Source of the DNA: Frigoribacterium sp. CG_9.8
Lineage (GTDB): Bacteria; Actinomycetota; Actinomycetes; Actinomycetales; Microbacteriaceae
Reading direction: 5' to 3'
DNA length: 64,000 nt
Assembly (NCBI RefSeq): GCF_015751965.1
Contig: NZ_JADOVH010000005.1
Location: 62,001 to 126,000, forward strand
Each line of letters begins with the position of its first letter. The stretch's first letter is position 1. The notes under the pieces are model-generated. The model saw only the letters and a list, made by a program, of their open reading frames with translations. It was not told the DNA's origin and made no database searches. The translations under genes and the position numbers were made by a program. Shown here piece after piece: positions 8,644-15,785 of the stretch.

Positions 8644-9683
8644 GCATCAGTGTGCCGGCACAACCCCGGTCGGCTGAGTCGATGGCGTTCAGCGTAGTGC
8701 TCGACCTCATCGAAGGTATCGGGCGAGTGCCGACCGGCCGCACGGTAGAAGTGAGGCTCGGCGAAGGCGACCGGGATGCAGCGCTCGACATCGTCTCCGC
8801 GTGGTGTGCCTCAAGCGGAAACGAGATCGTGTCAATCGAAGGATTGACCGTGACCGTTCTGCACGGGCGCTCCCCCGACTCGCTCGCAGGGCTCGACCCG
8901 GGCCAGCTGCCCGGATCACGAGTGTGGGTTTACACCAACTTCGATTGCAACCTGGCGTGCGACTACTGCTGCGTTCGCTCGTCGCCGAAGGCTGAACGCC
9001 GAGCAATCGGAGTGGACCGGCTCAAGCAAATCGCTGGTGAGGCCGCCGCCGCCGGTGTCGGCGAGCTCATCCTCACGGGAGGCGAGCCGTTTCTGCTCAA
9101 TGACATCGATGTTCTCGTGAACTCTTGCACTGAGAAACTCCCCACGACGCTGCTCACGAACGGAATGCTATTTCGCGGCGCGCGACTCGAGCGCCTGCGC
9201 CGGATGGATCGCTCCCGAGTCATCCTCCAGATCAGCGTCGACTCGGCCACTCCAGCCGTTCATGACAGTCACCGCGGGTCCGGGTCGTGGGCGAAAGCAA
9301 TTGCCGGCATCCGTATCGCACACGAAGAGGGGTTCCGAGTGAAGGTCGCGGCCACCCTGCCCGCCGACCAGATGCACGAGCTCGAACCGTTCCACGATTT
9401 CCTTGACACCATTGGAATTGCGCGTGAGGACCAGGTGATTCGCGCGCTGGCGCACCGCGGTGTCGCCGACTCCGGCATCGAACTCACTGTCGACTCACTC
9501 ATCCCCGAGGTGACGATTACCGCCGACGGTGTGTACTGGCACCCGGTGGCCGCCGATCACGACGACCAGTTCGTCACTCGCGACATCTTCCCCCTCGCGG
9601 ACGCAATCGCAGAAATCACCCGCCGATTCGTTGCACACCGCCGCGCGGCTGACAGCATCGCGGAGTGGTTTCCCTGTGCCTAG
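8637..9683 (+). CDS. TusA-like/radical SAM fusion protein
   Basis: A 348-residue two-domain protein. Residues ~12-76 resemble the SirA/TusA sulfur-carrier fold (GRVPTGRTVEVRLGEGD, then DIVSAWCASSGNEIVSIE, matching the family's W/FC-x-x-GHE segment), but the N-terminal CPxP cysteine motif is absent. Residues ~93-330 form a radical SAM domain with CxxxCxxC (C104, C108, C111) for the 4Fe-4S cluster and the SAM-binding GGEP at ~148-151. There is no SPASM domain, only a lone cysteine in the last three residues. The reaction is unknown; radical modification of a sulfur compound or peptide is possible. The start is the ATG that overlaps the upstream stop. Confidence 0.83.
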   Translation: MVSISVPAQPRSAESMAFSVVLDLIEGIGRVPTGRTVEVRLGEGDRDAALDIVSAWCASSGNEIVSIEGLTVTVLHGRSPDSLAGLDPGQLPGSRVWVYTNFDCNLACDYCCVRSSPKAERRAIGVDRLKQIAGEAAAAGVGELILTGGEPFLLNDIDVLVNSCTEKLPTTLLTNGMLFRGARLERLRRMDRSRVILQISVDSATPAVHDSHRGSGSWAKAIAGIRIAHEEGFRVKVAATLPADQMHELEPFHDFLDTIGIAREDQVIRALAHRGVADSGIELTVDSLIPEVTITADGVYWHPVAADHDDQFVTRDIFPLADAIAEITRRFVAHRRAADSIAEWFPCA

Positions 9684-9759
9684 CCCTCAACCTGTCGGCG
9701 GGGGATACGCGGCGTCGCGCCGGCCCGACTCGCAATACGGATGCTGCGGCGCGGCAAGC

Positions 9760-10707
9760 TCAGCCGCAGTACTGGAACGGCATGGGCCCAGTGTTGCTGA
9801 GCGGCGCGTAGGCGAACCAGCCGAATGAGGCGGATCCGCAGCCCGCCGTGAGCGTGCCGTACCAGATGAGCAGCATCGTCACGAGAAACCCGACGGTGAA
9901 ATTGATAAACAGGAACAGCTTCCAGCCCCGGTTCGCGTTGGCGGCGTTGACATCCGTGATGTTCCAGTAGGGCAGCACGGTGAGCGCATACGGCAGCACC
10001 AGAATTGCCGCGAACGCACCGGGAAAGCGGGTGAAGAGCAGCAGGATGCCCGCGAGCAGATAGGCCGAGAAGGCCAGTCGCACAGTCGTCCGCCCTCCGA
10101 TCACCGTGGCGATGGATGCAATACCTCCCTCACGATCGGCCCCGATGTCCTGCACCGCACCGAATGCGTGGGAGGCGACACCCCAGAGGAAGAACGCGGC
10201 CAACAGTGCCCACAGCGCAGGCGTGAAACCGGCTCCCGCAAGCACGAAGCCGAATACGGCCGGCGAGACGAAGTGAGTACTCGAGGTGAGCGAATCGAGA
10301 AGTGGGCGCTCTTTGAAGCGCAGACCGGGCACCGAATAGGCGATCACCGCAAAGATGCTGAGAGCGAGAACCACCCACGACAGCGGGCTGCCCACCACGA
10401 TGAAGAAAACCAAGAACGGCACATTGAAGATGACGACCGCCAGCAGCGTGAGGCGATGCACACTCGGGTCGAGCAGCGCGCCCTCGAGTCCACCCTTGCG
10501 TGGATTGTGCAGATCCGACTCGTAGTCGAACACGTCATTGATGCCGTACATCGCCAGATTGTAGGGAATGAGGAAGTAGATGGTGCCGACGATCAGCACC
10601 AGGTCGATCTGGCGCGTCGACATGAAGTAGGCCGCGGCGAAGGGGAAGGCCGTGTTCACCCAACTCAGCGGCCGAGACGCCACAAACAGGCTCTTAAGGT
10701 TCCTCAC
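9760..10707 (-). CDS. crtEb: Lycopene elongase (UbiA-type prenyltransferase)
   Basis: A 315-residue integral membrane prenyltransferase of the UbiA superfamily. It has the aspartate-rich motif NDVFDYESD near residue 60 and the second motif DIGADREGG near residue 190, which together bind the Mg-prenyl diphosphate. In C50 carotenoid producers this enzyme adds C5 units to both ends of lycopene. The placement at the end of crtB-crtI-crtYe-crtYf supports that role. The GTG start at 10707 lies inside the end of crtYf (14-bp overlap); the in-frame sequence upstream is Cys-rich antisense-like and unlikely to be coding. Confidence 0.9.
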   Translation of the reverse strand: MRNLKSLFVASRPLSWVNTAFPFAAAYFMSTRQIDLVLIVGTIYFLIPYNLAMYGINDVFDYESDLHNPRKGGLEGALLDPSVHRLTLLAVVIFNVPFLVFFIVVGSPLSWVVLALSIFAVIAYSVPGLRFKERPLLDSLTSSTHFVSPAVFGFVLAGAGFTPALWALLAAFFLWGVASHAFGAVQDIGADREGGIASIATVIGGRTTVRLAFSAYLLAGILLLFTRFPGAFAAILVLPYALTVLPYWNITDVNAANANRGWKLFLFINFTVGFLVTMLLIWYGTLTAGCGSASFGWFAYAPLSNTGPMPFQYCG

Positions 10708-11005
10708 GCGGCCTCCCGGGCAGCAGCAGCCAGACCGACGGCAGCAGCACAGCGGCGGCCACAGCGTATCCGAAGTCTTCAAGTGGCGCGATTCCGATGA
10801 ACACACCACTGATCTTGGTGGTGTCGTATCCGACCAGCCCGATGCCGATCATCACGTTATCGAACACCGCGGTGACCAATAGAAGGATGCCGAGGGTGCC
10901 GGCGATCGCCAGCCAGGGCATCGCGCGTCGGCTCTTGGCGACCGCGAGGAATCCGACCACCGCCACCGCAGCGAGGAAGAAGGCGTTGAGCTGCCAATAG
11001 TTCAT
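10694..11005 (-). CDS. crtYf: C50 carotenoid cyclase subunit / lycopene cyclase domain protein
   Basis: A 103-residue membrane protein with three hydrophobic segments and the lycopene-cyclase-domain motif GIAPLEDFGYAVAAAVLLP near residue 72. In actinobacteria two such half-size proteins form a heterodimeric cyclase. With CrtEb present, the dimer probably makes the epsilon- or gamma-type C50 rings rather than beta-carotene. The ATG at 11005 overlaps the crtYe stop (ATGA). Which of the two subunits is Ye or Yf is assigned by order only. Confidence 0.85.
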   Translation of the reverse strand: MNYWQLNAFFLAAVAVVGFLAVAKSRRAMPWLAIAGTLGILLLVTAVFDNVMIGIGLVGYDTTKISGVFIGIAPLEDFGYAVAAAVLLPSVWLLLPGRPREEP

Positions 11006-11358
11006 TGGGGCGGAATCGTGGATTTGGATTGTGTCACCGGCACGGCTGGCCTCCGCCGCCATCGAGAAAGTGCGCCGAACAGATTCATTGCGAGGTAGCA
11101 GAGCAACACCAGGAAGAAGATCTCTTCCAGGGGCAACTCCGGCGCGATGACCAGTCCGGTCATGAAGGACGTTTCACCGCGAAAGAAAATTCCTAGGCCG
11201 ATTCCGGAGAGATCCCACGCTCCGAAGAAGACGAGGCCCACCACCAGCACGATCGCCGCCCGCCTCGCATCGCGCCAGAAGAACAGTGCGAATCGGCGGT
11301 CGAGAATCACCATGCCGGTGAGTGCGACCGCCAGCGCCGCCAGATACAGCAGGCCCAT
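11002..11358 (-). CDS. crtYe: C50 carotenoid cyclase subunit / lycopene cyclase domain protein
   Basis: A 118-residue membrane protein, the partner of CrtYf. It has three hydrophobic helices, a FFRGETSFMTGL element and the conserved APELPLEEIFFLVLLCY motif (residues ~74-90), whose ELPLEE acidic residues are characteristic of heterodimeric lycopene cyclases. It is a subunit of the membrane cyclase acting after lycopene elongation. Its ATG overlaps the crtI stop and its stop overlaps the crtYf start, so stoichiometric coupled translation is likely. Confidence 0.88.
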   Translation of the reverse strand: MGLLYLAALAVALTGMVILDRRFALFFWRDARRAAIVLVVGLVFFGAWDLSGIGLGIFFRGETSFMTGLVIAPELPLEEIFFLVLLCYLAMNLFGALSRWRRRPAVPVTQSKSTIPPQ

Positions 11359-12920
11359 CAGGAGAAGGTGCTTTGCAGCGGCTCAGTGAGAGGTTCGGTC
11401 GAGCGGTCGCCGCGGATGCGTTTGAGCACGACTTCCGCACTGATGAGGCACATCGGAAGACCGATGCCGGGGATCGTGGACCCGCCGGCGTAAAACAATC
11501 CCTCGACCTTTTTGCTTTTGTTTCCGGAACGGAACATTGCACTCTGTGCCAGCGTGTGCGCCGGCCCGAGGGCGGTGCCTCGCCACGCGTTGAGATCACT
11601 CTCGAAGTCACCGGGGCCCATCGTGCGGCGTAGCGTGACGCGGGAGGCAAGGTCCGGGATGCCAGCCCACTCTGAGATCTGCGAAATCACCCGGTCGGCA
11701 AGGACCTCAATGCGGGTATCTCCGTCGCCGTCTACATCGCCCTTGCCGATGGTGGGGTCTGCCGGGATGGGCACCAGTACGAAGAGGTTCTCGTATCCGT
11801 CGGGTGCGGTGGACCGGTCGATTCCACTCGGCTTGCAGACATAAATAGATGCCGGATCGGGAATGGACGGGTTTTCGCCAAAGATCTGGTCGAACCCCGC
11901 CTTCCAGTCGCGGGCGAAGAACAGGGTGTGATGTTCGAGCTGCGGCAGCTCGCCCTTCACGCCCAGGTAGATCAAAAGAGCACTCGGTCCGGCGACCTTC
12001 TTGTCCCAGTACTCCTGCGGGAAGGTCTGCAGCGCCACCGGCAGCAGCTTCGTCTCCGTGTGGTGGAGATCGGCCGCGGCAATCACGATGTCGGCGGCCA
12101 GCGTGTGGGTCGCGCCCGCGGCATCCGTGAAATTGACTCCGGTGACAACGGCATCGCGCGTGTTGATCGCGGTGACCGGGGAGCCGGTGATGATGGTCAC
12201 TCCCTGGTCCCTGGCTACAGCCTCGATGCGCAGGATGACCTGGGTGAGTCCCCCCATCGGATACATGACGCCGCCCTCGAGATCGAGGTGGCTCATCAGG
12301 TGGTACATGCTCGGAGCGATATACGGCGAGGAGCCGAGGAAGACGGCCGGATATCCGAGAATCTGCTGGAGGCGAGCATCCTTCACTCGGCGCCGCACGA
12401 AGGTGGCGAGCGGCGTGAGCAGCAACGAGAAGAGGGTGGCGGTGCGCGAAAGCACATCGCGGCGCAATAGCGGGCGGATGTCGGCGAAGCTCGAATAGAG
12501 GAAGCGTCTCTTGGCGATCTCGTACACATCACGCGCGGAGTCGAGATACTTCTCCATCTTCAGACGGGATCCGGGCTCAATCCTCTCGAACAGGTCGAGG
12601 TTCTCTGCTCGGCTTGCCGTGATGTTGAGCGGCTCGGCTACACCCTCGAACAGCACCTGGTAACCGGGATCGAGGGTTACTAATTTCAGCTGCTCATCAG
12701 CGGTCGTGCCGAGCAGTCGGAAGAAATGATCGAACACCTCCGGCATCAGATACCAGCTCGGCCCGAGGTCGAAGCGGAAGCCATCGCGCTCCCAGGAACC
12801 GGCGCGGCCGCCGACATCGGGTCGACCCTCGAGCAGGGTCACCTCGTGACCGTCTTTTGCAAGGAGGGCTGCGGAGGCCAGGCCGGCAATACCCCCGCCG
12901 ATGACGATGATGCTACTCAT
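11358..12920 (-). CDS. crtI: Phytoene desaturase (lycopene-forming)
   Basis: A 520-residue CrtI-type phytoene desaturase that converts phytoene to lycopene with FAD. It begins with the Rossmann motif IIVIGGGIAGLASAALLAKDGH, followed by VTLLEGRPDVGGRAGSWERDGFRFDLGPSWYLMP, the CrtI signature region. The C-terminal FAD-binding segment is FYAGGSTIPGIGLPMCLISAE. Length and architecture are normal. Its ATG overlaps the crtB stop (ATGA), placing it second in the operon. Confidence 0.95.
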   Translation of the reverse strand: MSSIIVIGGGIAGLASAALLAKDGHEVTLLEGRPDVGGRAGSWERDGFRFDLGPSWYLMPEVFDHFFRLLGTTADEQLKLVTLDPGYQVLFEGVAEPLNITASRAENLDLFERIEPGSRLKMEKYLDSARDVYEIAKRRFLYSSFADIRPLLRRDVLSRTATLFSLLLTPLATFVRRRVKDARLQQILGYPAVFLGSSPYIAPSMYHLMSHLDLEGGVMYPMGGLTQVILRIEAVARDQGVTIITGSPVTAINTRDAVVTGVNFTDAAGATHTLAADIVIAAADLHHTETKLLPVALQTFPQEYWDKKVAGPSALLIYLGVKGELPQLEHHTLFFARDWKAGFDQIFGENPSIPDPASIYVCKPSGIDRSTAPDGYENLFVLVPIPADPTIGKGDVDGDGDTRIEVLADRVISQISEWAGIPDLASRVTLRRTMGPGDFESDLNAWRGTALGPAHTLAQSAMFRSGNKSKKVEGLFYAGGSTIPGIGLPMCLISAEVVLKRIRGDRSTEPLTEPLQSTFS

Positions 12921-13873
12921 GATGCTGCTTTCGATGGTGTCGTGCGGGTTGAGGAGGGTGAAGATCGTGGAGTGCGGCCAGCCAGTGCGCCGGCAGCAAT
13001 GCGCAGCTTCACCGGGTTGGGGACGCGCACACGGGAGGTGACGAGTCGGTCGGCCGGCGTCGCCCGCAGCCGCAGGGCAAGCTCGGTGAAGAGCCCTTGG
13101 GCGAGCGCGACAGCGGGACGCGAATTGGCAGGAAGCAGGGGAACGACGGCGGCGGAATCGCGCAGGTCTGAGTCGATGTCGTCGAGCAGCCTGATCTTGT
13201 GCGCCTCACTGAACGATTCGACGTTCACACCGGGGAAGTAGCTTCGCCCGAGCGTCTCGAAGTCGGCCGACAGGTCGCGGAGAAAGTTGACCTTCTGAAA
13301 GGCTGCACCGAGTTTGCGTGCTCCATGTTCTAGGCGGGCGGCCTCCGCGGGCGTGAGGGACATCCCCTGCACGAAGGTCGCGAGACACATGAGGCCGACC
13401 ACCTCTGCAGATCCGTAGACGTAGGTCTCAAAACTTTCCACATCGTGCTCGGTCTGAACCAGGTCCATGCGCATCGATTCGAAAAATGGCTGTGTGAGTT
13501 CGCGACCGAAGCCATTGGCGCGCGCGCTGCGAGCGAAGGCGTGGATCACCAAGTTGGTGCTGTAACCCGAGTCCAGCGCGGCCTCGGTGTCACGCTCGAA
13601 GTCATTAAGCACTCGCGCGACGGCAAGCGGATCGAGTCCGGCGTCCGCCGCTCCTCCATCTACCACCTCGTCCGCCACCCGCACCAGGGCGTAGATGTTC
13701 TCGACATGTCGCCGCACGGGCGGTGCCAGCAGTCGCGCGGCCAACCCGAACGAGGTGGAGTAACGACGGATGACGACGCTCGCGGTCTCCTCGGCGACGC
13801 GGTCGTACAGGTTCGAGCCGACCGGCGCCACGGCACCCGACCCGGCATCCGGAGATTTACTGTCGCTGATCAT
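12917..13873 (-). CDS. crtB: Phytoene synthase
   Basis: A 318-residue squalene/phytoene synthase that condenses two GGPP molecules to phytoene. It has the first aspartate-rich motif as VRVADEVVD (~residue 75), MRMDLVQTEHD (~residue 137), and the second signature GAAFQKVNFLRDLSADFETLGRSYFPG (~195-221). The start is placed at MISDSKSP; the frame continues 35 codons upstream, but that stretch has no domain similarity and runs into the promoter region. It is the first gene of the crt operon and is divergent from idi. Confidence 0.93.
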   Translation of the reverse strand: MISDSKSPDAGSGAVAPVGSNLYDRVAEETASVVIRRYSTSFGLAARLLAPPVRRHVENIYALVRVADEVVDGGAADAGLDPLAVARVLNDFERDTEAALDSGYSTNLVIHAFARSARANGFGRELTQPFFESMRMDLVQTEHDVESFETYVYGSAEVVGLMCLATFVQGMSLTPAEAARLEHGARKLGAAFQKVNFLRDLSADFETLGRSYFPGVNVESFSEAHKIRLLDDIDSDLRDSAAVVPLLPANSRPAVALAQGLFTELALRLRATPADRLVTSRVRVPNPVKLRIAAGALAGRTPRSSPSSTRTTPSKAAS

Positions 13874-13924
13874 CACACCATCCTGCTCGGTGCACCGGGG
13901 GCCGGCGCAACGGCGGCTAGGCTG

Positions 13925-13936
13925 GAAACACGTTTC
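13925..13936. promoter_or_regulatory. Candidate operator between crtB and idi
   Basis: GAAAC-AC-GTTTC is an inverted repeat with a two-base centre in the 147-bp divergent spacer between crtB and idi. Its position suits a shared regulator of both transcripts. Binding is inferred only, and short repeats like this occur by chance. Confidence 0.3.
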
Positions 13937-14020
13937 AATATGATCGGCACCCGCGATCTGAGCTTTTGTGAAGGACACCTCAGATCATGGACGAACACAT
14001 CGTTAGGATATCGGACGCAC

Positions 14021-14563
14021 ATGAATAGCAGCACAGTGCTCGTGCAGGGTGGCACAGAACTTGTGGTGCTCCTGGGTGAATCGGGAGAGCCCATCGGCGA
14101 AGCCGACAAGTCGACCGTGCACAGTGTTTCCACTCCGCTGCACCTGGCATTCTCCTGCCATGTGTACGACACAAGTGGGCGCGTGCTCGTGACCCGCCGT
14201 GCCCTGTCCAAACTCACGTGGCCCGGGGTCTGGACCAATTCCTTCTGCGGGCATCCGTCCCCCGTAGAGTCGCTCGAAGATGCCATGGTTCGGCGCGCCT
14301 CGCACGAACTCGGCATCACCGTGACCGACTTCCAGATCGTGCTACCCGACTTTCGCTACCGAGCGGTCGACGCGTCCGGCATTGTGGAGAACGAGATCTG
14401 TCCCGTCTACCGTGCGGTGACGACGGATGTCGTGCAGCCCAACCCCGCCGAAGTGTCAGAGTTCGTCTGGCTCGAGCCACACCTGCTGCACGGGGCCGTC
14501 ACTGCAGCCCCGTTTGCGTTCAGCCCGTGGCTCGGCTGGCAGTTGGAACAGCTCAGCGCGTAA
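14021..14563 (+). CDS. idi: Isopentenyl-diphosphate delta-isomerase, type 1
   Basis: A 180-residue type 1 isomerase (Nudix fold) that interconverts IPP and DMAPP. Seen: HLAFSCHVYDTSGRVLVTRRALSK, then the catalytic-cysteine motif WTNSFCGHP (~residue 67), a metal-binding Nudix-like helix (RRASHELGI) and the catalytic-glutamate motif ENEICPVY (~residue 120). It supplies prenyl precursors for the divergent carotenoid operon. No GGPP synthase gene accompanies it, although many actinobacterial clusters have crtE here. The start ATG at 14021 follows an AGGA about 11 bases upstream. Confidence 0.94.
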   Translation: MNSSTVLVQGGTELVVLLGESGEPIGEADKSTVHSVSTPLHLAFSCHVYDTSGRVLVTRRALSKLTWPGVWTNSFCGHPSPVESLEDAMVRRASHELGITVTDFQIVLPDFRYRAVDASGIVENEICPVYRAVTTDVVQPNPAEVSEFVWLEPHLLHGAVTAAPFAFSPWLGWQLEQLSA

Positions 14564-14576
14564 CCCCCGCCGGTCG

Positions 14577-14652
14577 CCGCCCCCGCTGGTCGAGTAGCGC
14601 GGTCACCGCCCCCGCTGGTCGAGTAGTGCGGTCATCCGCGCGTATCGAGACC
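14577..14652 (+). repeat. Two 29-bp direct repeats of a CTGGTCGAGTAG intergenic family
   Basis: Units at 14577-14605 and 14606-14634 differ at one base (AGTAGCGCGG versus AGTAGTGCGG) and are followed by GTATCGAGACC. The CTGGTCGAGTAG...GTATCGAGACC pattern is familiar from Microbacteriaceae intergenic regions. It fills the idi-dcd convergent spacer. A related copy is at 52913. Confidence 0.7.
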
Positions 14653-14656
14653 CCAC

Positions 14657-15256
14657 TCAGTCCAACAGGCTCTCGTCGCGCAAGATGTCAGTGCGGTGAA
14701 AGTTCTGGAAAGACCGTGATGCGGTCGGCCCGCGCTGCCCCTGGTAACGAGAAGAGTACTCGGCGGATCCATAGGGCTTCTCGGCCGGCGACGTCAATCG
14801 AATGAAGCAGAGCTGGCCGATCTTCATCCCAGGCCAGAGCTTGATCGGCAACGTCGCCACGTTCGACAGCTCCAGCGTCACGTGCCCGCTGAATCCCGGG
14901 TCAACGAAGCCAGCAGTGGAATGGGTGAGCAGGCCGAGCCGTCCAAGGGAGCTCTTGCCCTCGAGACGCGCGGCCACGTCATCCGGAAGCGTCACCAGCT
15001 CGTACGTGGAGCCGAGCACGAACTCGCCCGGGTGCAGGATGAACGGCTGGTCGGGCGCCGCCTCCACGAGCCGGGTGAGGTCGGGCTGATCTTCAGCAGG
15101 GTCGATAAAGGGGTACTTGTGGTTGTCGAACAATCTGAAGAAGCGGTCGAGTCGCACGTCGATGCTCGACGGCTGGATCATCGCGGGTTCGTAGGGTTCG
15201 AGGCGAATGCGTCCGGAGTCGAGTTCGAGCTTGATGTCGCGGTCCGAGAGCAGCAT
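14657..15256 (-). CDS. dcd: dCTP deaminase (possibly dUMP-forming)
   Basis: A 199-residue dCTP deaminase of the trimeric dUTPase-like fold, supplying dUTP or dUMP for thymidylate synthesis. Motifs seen: [21 protein letters not shown], the catalytic region [32 protein letters not shown] (catalytic Glu near 130) and the C-terminal [10 protein letters not shown]. Many actinobacterial homologues are bifunctional deaminase/diphosphatases; which form this is cannot be settled by eye. Its length is typical. Confidence 0.95.
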   Translation of the reverse strand: MLLSDRDIKLELDSGRIRLEPYEPAMIQPSSIDVRLDRFFRLFDNHKYPFIDPAEDQPDLTRLVEAAPDQPFILHPGEFVLGSTYELVTLPDDVAARLEGKSSLGRLGLLTHSTAGFVDPGFSGHVTLELSNVATLPIKLWPGMKIGQLCFIRLTSPAEKPYGSAEYSSRYQGQRGPTASRSFQNFHRTDILRDESLLD

Positions 15257-15328
15257 GCACAGAGCCTACCGAACCCGTCGTTGCTAGTATTCATGAGTGC
15301 CGCTGCACCATGTGTTAGATGCGGCCGC

Positions 15329-15399
15329 GCGAGCGTAGTTCAATGGCAGAACTCCTGCTTCCCAAGCAGGTAGTGCGGGTTCGATTCCCGTCGCTCGCT
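15329..15399 (+). tRNA. tRNA-Gly (CCC anticodon)
   Basis: A 71-nt cloverleaf: 7-bp acceptor stem GCGAGCG/CGCTCGC, anticodon stem CCTGC/GCAGG with loop TTCCCAA giving anticodon CCC, and T-arm GCGGG-TTCGATT-CCCGT. The CCA is not encoded. It borders the accessory region that begins at its 3' end, a usual place for integration. Confidence 0.95.
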
Positions 15400-15785
15400 C
15401 CGTTTGTCAATTCTTGGTGCAGGTGACACCTTTCGCGACGAAGCTGACACTTTTTGCCAGTTCCCAGTCAACTGTGTTTTATCAGTCCAGATGATAAATC
15501 CCAATGAAAGTTGATAAATCTGCCCCTGTCGTCAGCCGGTATTAGCTTTCGCATAAATTGGGACCATTCTCATGTGGTTCAAGACTTTCGGTCCAATTCG
15601 CGCGACTGATGAGACTTGGTTCAACACAACTGTGGCTCGGAAGGCGACTCTTTCGGTCAGGGACCGGAGGGCTGCGTCCAACAGGCGCGCGCACGTTACA
15701 TATCGGCTGTTATCGGTCATCCAAAGCGCGTATTAGAAGGAGTACCCCAAGTCACGGTGTCGTCCCCTTACGCCAGAATCTGCTT
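15400..15785. other. Intergenic, AT-richer stretch between tRNA-Gly and the ApeA-like gene
   Basis: No convincing gene. The stretch contains repeated TGATAAAT words near 15495 and 15510 and is visibly richer in A/T than the flanks, as at a mobile-DNA boundary. I see no clear copy of the tRNA 3' end and no recognisable promoter. Confidence 0.4.

Noticed and set aside
10694-11358. CrtYe/CrtYf as a beta-carotene cyclase feeding retinal synthesis
   Set aside because: A lycopene elongase gene follows directly, which favours C50 rings; no blh/brp oxygenase is in the window. It cannot be fully excluded.
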